Origin: Davidsoniella eucalypti
Taxonomy: Eukaryota; Ascomycota; Sordariomycetes; Microascales; Ceratocystidaceae
Assembly: GCA_004009845.1 (NCBI GenBank)
Contig: RMBW01000057.1
Coordinates: forward strand, 143,847 to 207,846
DNA: 64,000 nt
Reading direction: 5' to 3'
The notes beneath the pieces were generated by a model. That model had not been told where the DNA came from, made no database searches, and saw only the letters and a list, made by a program, of their open reading frames with translations. Shown here in pieces: positions 59,607 through 64,000 of this stretch. The position numbers and the translations under genes were made by a program. Each line of letters begins with the position of its first letter. The first letter of the stretch is position 1.

Positions 59607-60673
59607 TTACCGGCGGCGTTCAAACCAGCCGCTGGCACCGGCGATGGCCACAGACTGGTCCATCACCCATTCGCCAACGCCAAGGTAGCGATCAACCCAC
59701 GACGAAACGTCCTTGCTGTCACCAGATATTTTCTCAGCACGGAAACTATGACAGCGAAGAGCATGGTTAGCTTGTTATTCATGTGTCGGTGGCTTCGTAT
59801 TGATAGTTCTGTATCTAATTATATTACTCGAGTTGACCAGTAACGTTGGACTAGGGCAAGCTGGAATTTCTAGCGGCGTCGATGTGGTAGTAATGTCGAA
59901 GGTTCCGCGGAGTGGACATAGAGTAGAAAGGACTTACGTTAAACCAGTCGAACGGCGCATGCCAGCCAGAACAGTAGAGACTATGAGATTATGACAGAAG
60001 TTGTTAATAGATAGCAGATACATATTGGGGGTTTTTGGGAAATAAAATCATGATTGACATGTGATAGTCGTCGCTAATCACAGCCAGTCAGGGAAATAGA
60101 GACGAACTTACTCATGACGGCGTCGAACGCATAGTGAGTGAGCTTTCCAATCTTCGACCACAAACCTAGTGTCAGCAGATCGAGGAGCTATATAGGAGGG
60201 GAATGAGAGCGTAGAACATAGTTTTAGAGACTGTTTTTGTTTCCAAAAAGGGACGAAAAGATGATATCGCGTGGGGTAAGTAAGGTGCCTCAATGAAAGA
60301 GAACAAGAGTGAAAGTGGTTGAAACGTTTTGAGTCCCTTCTTTCGTAAAGACACGATGTCAGTCTTCTTATACGAGAGGACATATAGTAGAGTTCCATTA
60401 CCTCGTTTCGCAGACATGCCGACTACCAGCTTGCGCTAGGAAGATAAACCGGCTAGTCAGGTTACTTGTTGGCTAGTATCGAGAGAGTCTCCATAGCACA
60501 GCTTCAAGGCAAATATGTGATAGAAAGGAGAAGCTTCCATCTGAAACTCTAGTATATACGGAGAAAAAGAAGGAGACTCAAAACTTCATGTAAATTGTAC
60601 ACTTAGGTCTCGATATACATCACGAGAAACCAAGAACGAGTGAGACGATATTCGGGGAAGAGAGAGTTACCAT
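59607..60673 (-). CDS. atg44: Atg44/mitofissin (DUF1748 family), five-exon small gene
   Basis: Mitofissin is a small amphipathic protein of the mitochondrial intermembrane space that drives membrane fission needed for mitophagy in yeast. The exons are 60673-60671 (ATG only), 60435-60402, 60165-60112, 59980-59938 and 59745-59607, giving 90 residues; the introns are 235, 236, 131 and 192 nt, all GT-AG. The spliced protein carries the DUF1748 core in order: KIGKLTHYAFDAVM, STVLAGMRRSTGLTF, WVDRYLGVGEWVMDQ, SVAIAGASGWFERRR. An internal ATG in exon 2 (60417) would give an 83-residue form starting MSAKRGLWSK. Which start is used is open; the first exon being ATG immediately followed by a donor is unusual. 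In intron 2 the second AG (CTGACACTAG) is required; the earlier TATATAG gives a dead frame. The stop TAA overlaps a donor-like GGTAAGC, so an extra 3' exon cannot be fully excluded. Confidence 0.85.
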
Positions 60674-62264
60674 TTTGAAAGAGGTCGAAACTGGAGAGCA
60701 AACTAGTAAGTAAACCGGAAATATGAGGCGATTATACGATTAGTGGTTTTCGAGATCGGAAAGGGTATTCGTAGAGAAATGATGCTTGTGAGTTTGGATT
60801 GCGATTGTGTTATTGGTGATATTGAGGCTTCGTAGGTCAAACAATACTTTGTTTTGGCTGCGGCCTCGTGGGTTAAGCATTTGGGGTTGGGCCGTAAGGG
60901 TTTGGGTAGGACTGTACAATATAGAGCAACGTAAATGTGGAGAAGCCGAATAGAGACACAGAGTTGTGATTTAGGTAATGTTGTGCACAATGTAGGATGT
61001 AGTTCTTCCAGATACCTCAAAGGCTCCGGCCAGTTACACTTCTCTTCGGACACAAAGCTTGCATTCTTTTAGAAAGGATTGTTTCCCTTCTACGCGCACC
61101 TTTGCCATCCGCACATACAGCTAGACCAGATCGTCCATTTCACTGCAATTTCTATAGCGAAAGATATAAGTAGCAAAGCCCATTGATGCCATTCAGGATA
61201 GTACTGTTTCTCGATATAGGTAGCTGATAATAGCTGCTCGGTTACGGAACTATGCATCAAGTCGATGGGGCCTTTCGGGCTATATAAAGGCCGGTAGAAA
61301 GAACGTCGGTGTCCCGAGTCTTTTTAGCTGTACAGATATGTGCGTCCCCTCGGAAAAAAAAGTTTTGCGTGCTTTGCATCAGTTACTAGAGGACTCCGTT
61401 AATTACACGCTTATTACATGAGCTTAACATGATTTTTTCCCGTCTCATGGGTGGAAGAAGCGGAGAGGTGACTAATGGTAAGGGAGAAGAATGTTTAAGA
61501 CGAGCGCCGGCTACAGCTTTGGTTAGAATAGAAGCAGTAACGCCTTGTACTTGGCACGTAGCACGATAGTGCCAAGAAGTACCACTGGTAACTTTTAATA
61601 ATGTCGGATGAATGAGAAACATGAGGTATATGAAGGACTTGTATATATATTGGGCGTGCTATCAGAGCCTATACAAAGATTCCAAGACAAACAACTACAT
61701 ACAACATAATATGTGTTATATACGCAGATGCAGGATGCTCGGGTCGTCGAATAAGAAATGGTAGAATTGCAACGACCAAGTATGGTCAGCCATAGTTTTA
61801 AACGGACAAGACTGGATTGGCGAGGCCGACGAGAGGGCCAAGCAAACGAGAAACTGGAAAAGACAAAGATGTGAGACTTTGTTCCTATTGCATATAGCGG
61901 CTCTCGGACAAAGAGGATGAGCGGCTTTAACGGCCAGTCGATAGGTTGGGACGAGGCATGAAACAACCGTTATATGCTATATACAACTAGTAAATACTAA
62001 TAATGATACCAAGAGTGCTGCTACTCGGAAAACACAGTTCGCAAGTCAAATTCGTAGTGGGTTAGATGGCATACAGCATAGGCTTGGCTAAACAAGGCCG
62101 CCTGTATGGCTGGGAAATGCAGCATCACGCTTGATAGGTGCTTCTATAGGCTTATGCTGTCTCAGAGAGCAAGTGTTGGCATAGAAAGAGAGAAGAGAAA
62201 ATGGTGAAAATATCTAACAAGGCAAGCCACTAGCGTATGCGTCACACTCAACACGACGACGATT
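60674..62264. other. atg44 upstream region and intergenic DNA
   Basis: The left part is the presumed atg44 promoter. A TATA-like CTATATAAAGG at about 61,279 sits in an inverted repeat (GGCCTTT ... AAAGGCC, 61,269-61,291), but no gene is visible next to it. Minus-strand frames of 78-123 codons resemble no family. Confidence 0.5.
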
Positions 62265-62321
62265 TTGATGGAAACATTCGGATCAAACACCATAAACAAA
62301 TCCTTTCCCCTCGAGTCTCCA

Positions 62322-62852
62322 ATGGGAGACAAGGCGCTAGAGGGCCCTTCACTACCGGCGCGAGTCGCGGACGCCCTCGATCAGCTTCGACGCGACGACC
62401 GCCGTAAAGGTCTACGCGCTCGTCAGACCTCTCCTCGCCGCAATGGGCAAGAATGTCCGCGAAGGAAACCTAGTCGCTCTGGACTCCCTCTTTCAAAACA
62501 TTTCACTCAAAACATTGCCCTCGGGTCCCCCGGGTCGCACGGCAATAACCCTAAACGAGCAGCCCAGCCTGTTCTGGCCCTACCAGCCAAGCCGACCCCC
62601 GAGGCAGGTCCTCCGATTTCCAAACCTCCCTCCGCCGGTCCCAAGATCAGCGACCCCAAGACCACCCATCCCCTCCCAGCTAAGTTGGAAAAACCTTCTT
62701 GCTTCGACTTCGACTTCCGGATGAAGGCAGACCATCAGCTTAGGGACTCAGACCGTGTCATGCTGGCCCAGGCCATCAACGGCCTACGCTGGTCTCAAGG
62801 GCTGAGTTGCGACGGAACACTGCACGAACCACGGCTTCACAGTGGTAGCTAA
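62322..62852 (+). pseudogene. LINE ORF1-like (Gag-like) relic
   Basis: Coding-like sequence changes frame: residues such as TTAVKVYALVRPLLAAMGKN lie in one frame around 62,390-62,460, and a P/K-rich segment (KPTPEAGPPISKPPSAGPK) in another frame from about 62,510. Neither frame alone is a sensible protein, which points to an old frameshift. The proline/lysine-rich composition suits LINE ORF1 proteins, but no zinc knuckle is visible. Confidence 0.5.
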
Positions 62853-63104
62853 GTTGGTCGAGGCAGGCAACCGCTTCCGGGCCCACAAGGCTCTCATTGA
62901 GTAGAAGTTCCAAGTCTCCTTCGAGGAGATAACTAATCGACTTGAGTACCGAGTGGTACACATCGCCGAAAGATTTTGCGATGCTTCCACAGGAATAGGA
63001 GGCCCCACCACCCCGAACTGGCGGGTAAAATTGCGAAAGCGACACTGGAGTGGCCCGGTTGAGGTCCGATGGATCGAGTACAACTATAAGAACTTGGGTC
63101 TGTA

Positions 63105-64000
63105 AATGATCTTCTTCGCCGGCGATTTTAACTTACCACGAATCATGGGAACCCAACGTCTCCCGCTCCTCTGGAGCAGACCAACTGGTGCAGTGGATGG
63201 AATCAAATAACCTTCGACTGGCTAGCCCTATCGTGTAGCCCACACACAACAGAGGCCATGTGCTCAACCTCGTCCTGACAAACATCCCAGGAGCTACCTC
63301 GGTGATCCTGCCAGATGCTCACTCATCTTCAAACCATGAGTCTGTAGGCACCTTTATCCAACTAGGGCAGCAGCAGTAGCCCCCATTAACCAGACTCATG
63401 ATGAAACCTGGCGACGGTACACTGTTGGAATCAGCCCTCATGCATGCCCCTCGCCCCCCCTAGATGGGGTCGACGTCCAAGGGCTAGACATAGCCATTGC
63501 CAATCGCATTGAAGCCCTACTCTCCGAGCCATCTGCCCTGTGGTACACACCAGTGCACCATACAAGGACTTTTGGAATGCAGACTGCCAAAATGCCAGAC
63601 TTGATTTCCTTGCTGCTAAGAAACAAGGTGCTAGAGAAGAAATGCTGAGTGCGAAGCTCACTCTAAGGCGAACCGTACGCAAAGTCAAGAGGGCCTTCGT
63701 TCAGCAACGGATAGACTCCACTCAAGACTTACCAGGTGTCCACGAGCTGATAGGGTGGAGAAAACTTGAGGGCCGCTTTGGACCATCTCCCCTCCTATGG
63801 GGAGGTAAGACTCATTTCACTCCGGAGGAACGAGGAACGTACAGAAGTCATTCGCCGTACCAAGCTAGCTCGACCTTCGAACATATCGGACACTCCCCTG
63901 GGATCTTCCTTCGTGATCCCTCGTCGGTCCATCCCAGTCCCGCAGCTCGCCAGCTCGGCCGAAGTATGTGACTGCATGATATATGTCAAGTCGACATCCC
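63105..64000 (+). pseudogene. LINE ORF2 relic: endonuclease C-terminal part and RT N-terminal part
   Basis: In successive frames one sees AGDFNLP (endonuclease GDFN motif, about 63,120), then HNRGHVLNLVLTNIPGA and a following SSNHES where active APE-type endonucleases have S-D-H, so the catalytic Asp is changed to Asn. After several stops comes WNADCQNARLDF and a basic R/K-rich helix (about 63,567-63,720), typical of the linker before a LINE reverse transcriptase. The sequence leaves the window before the RT catalytic box. There are many in-frame stops; it is not functional. Confidence 0.75.

Larger units (their letters stand above)
62265..64000 (+). mobile_element. Decayed non-LTR (LINE) retrotransposon, running off the window
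   Basis: A plus-strand relic with two coding regions in the LINE order (ORF1-like, then endonuclease and the start of the reverse transcriptase), broken by stops and frame changes. The sequence is visibly more GC-rich than its left flank. The 5' boundary is not defined: 62265 is only where coding-like sequence starts. The type is probably Tad1/I-like, judging by the endonuclease family and fungal host. Confidence 0.75.

Noticed and set aside
61269..61291. Inverted repeat around a TATA-like sequence as a possible RNA gene
   Set aside because: The stem is only seven base pairs and no RNA family features were recognised.

Overview
This is a nuclear chromosome segment from a fungus, most likely a filamentous ascomycete (Pezizomycotina or an early-diverging relative). 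The protein-coding genes are interrupted by short spliceosomal introns (60 to about 236 nt, GTAAGT-like donors, CTAAC/CTGAC branch-like motifs). They include a white-collar-2 type GATA factor, a kexin, an Atg28-like coiled-coil protein and a giant fungal PhoD-like phosphatase. I could not name the genus. Genes are spaced widely, with several 4 to 6 kb stretches that hold no recognisable gene.

Layout. RAD50 (-) lies at 0.9-4.9 kb. After 4.5 kb of divergent intergenic DNA comes a WC-2 photoreceptor-complex GATA factor (+, 9.4-11.6 kb), which converges on a 2146-residue PhoD-like phosphatase (-, 12.1-18.6 kb). A kexin-type proprotein convertase (+) follows at 22.7-25.3 kb, then a candidate 72-residue spliced gene (+, 26.2-26.5 kb) and SNX4/ATG24 (-, 27.0-28.5 kb). 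A full-length Ty1/copia retrotransposon fills 29,377-33,663. It has identical 149-bp LTRs, a 5-bp target duplication, one open 1289-codon frame and a primer-binding site matching the initiator-tRNA anticodon arm. Beyond it lie mitochondrial LETM1/MDM38 (-, 35.0-36.7 kb), mitochondrial adenylate kinase ADK2 (+, 41.3-42.2 kb), SPT5 (-, 43.0-46.3 kb), a DCAF7/WDR68-type WD40 protein (-, 47.3-49.5 kb), an ATG28-like gene (+, 55.7-57.8 kb), and a five-exon ATG44/mitofissin (DUF1748) gene (-, 59.6-60.7 kb). The right end is a decayed non-LTR (LINE) element running off the window.

The least obvious gene is the mitofissin gene. Its five exons total only 273 coding bases and are spread over 1.07 kb, so no long open frame marks it, yet the spliced product carries the whole family core. 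The window therefore holds three autophagy-linked genes (SNX4/ATG24, ATG28-like, ATG44) and LETM1, whose loss affects mitochondrial shape and mitophagy in yeast. Only ATG28 and ATG44 are direct neighbours, in convergent orientation. The other genes are ordinary housekeeping functions (DNA-break repair, transcription elongation, secretory proteolysis, nucleotide metabolism). I see no bacterial-style operon, CRISPR array or biosynthetic cluster.

CDS coordinates run from start codon to stop codon including introns; exon positions are in the evidence text. All splice sites were placed by eye from consensus signals and frame continuity. I could not scan reliably for tRNAs or other structural RNAs and report none.
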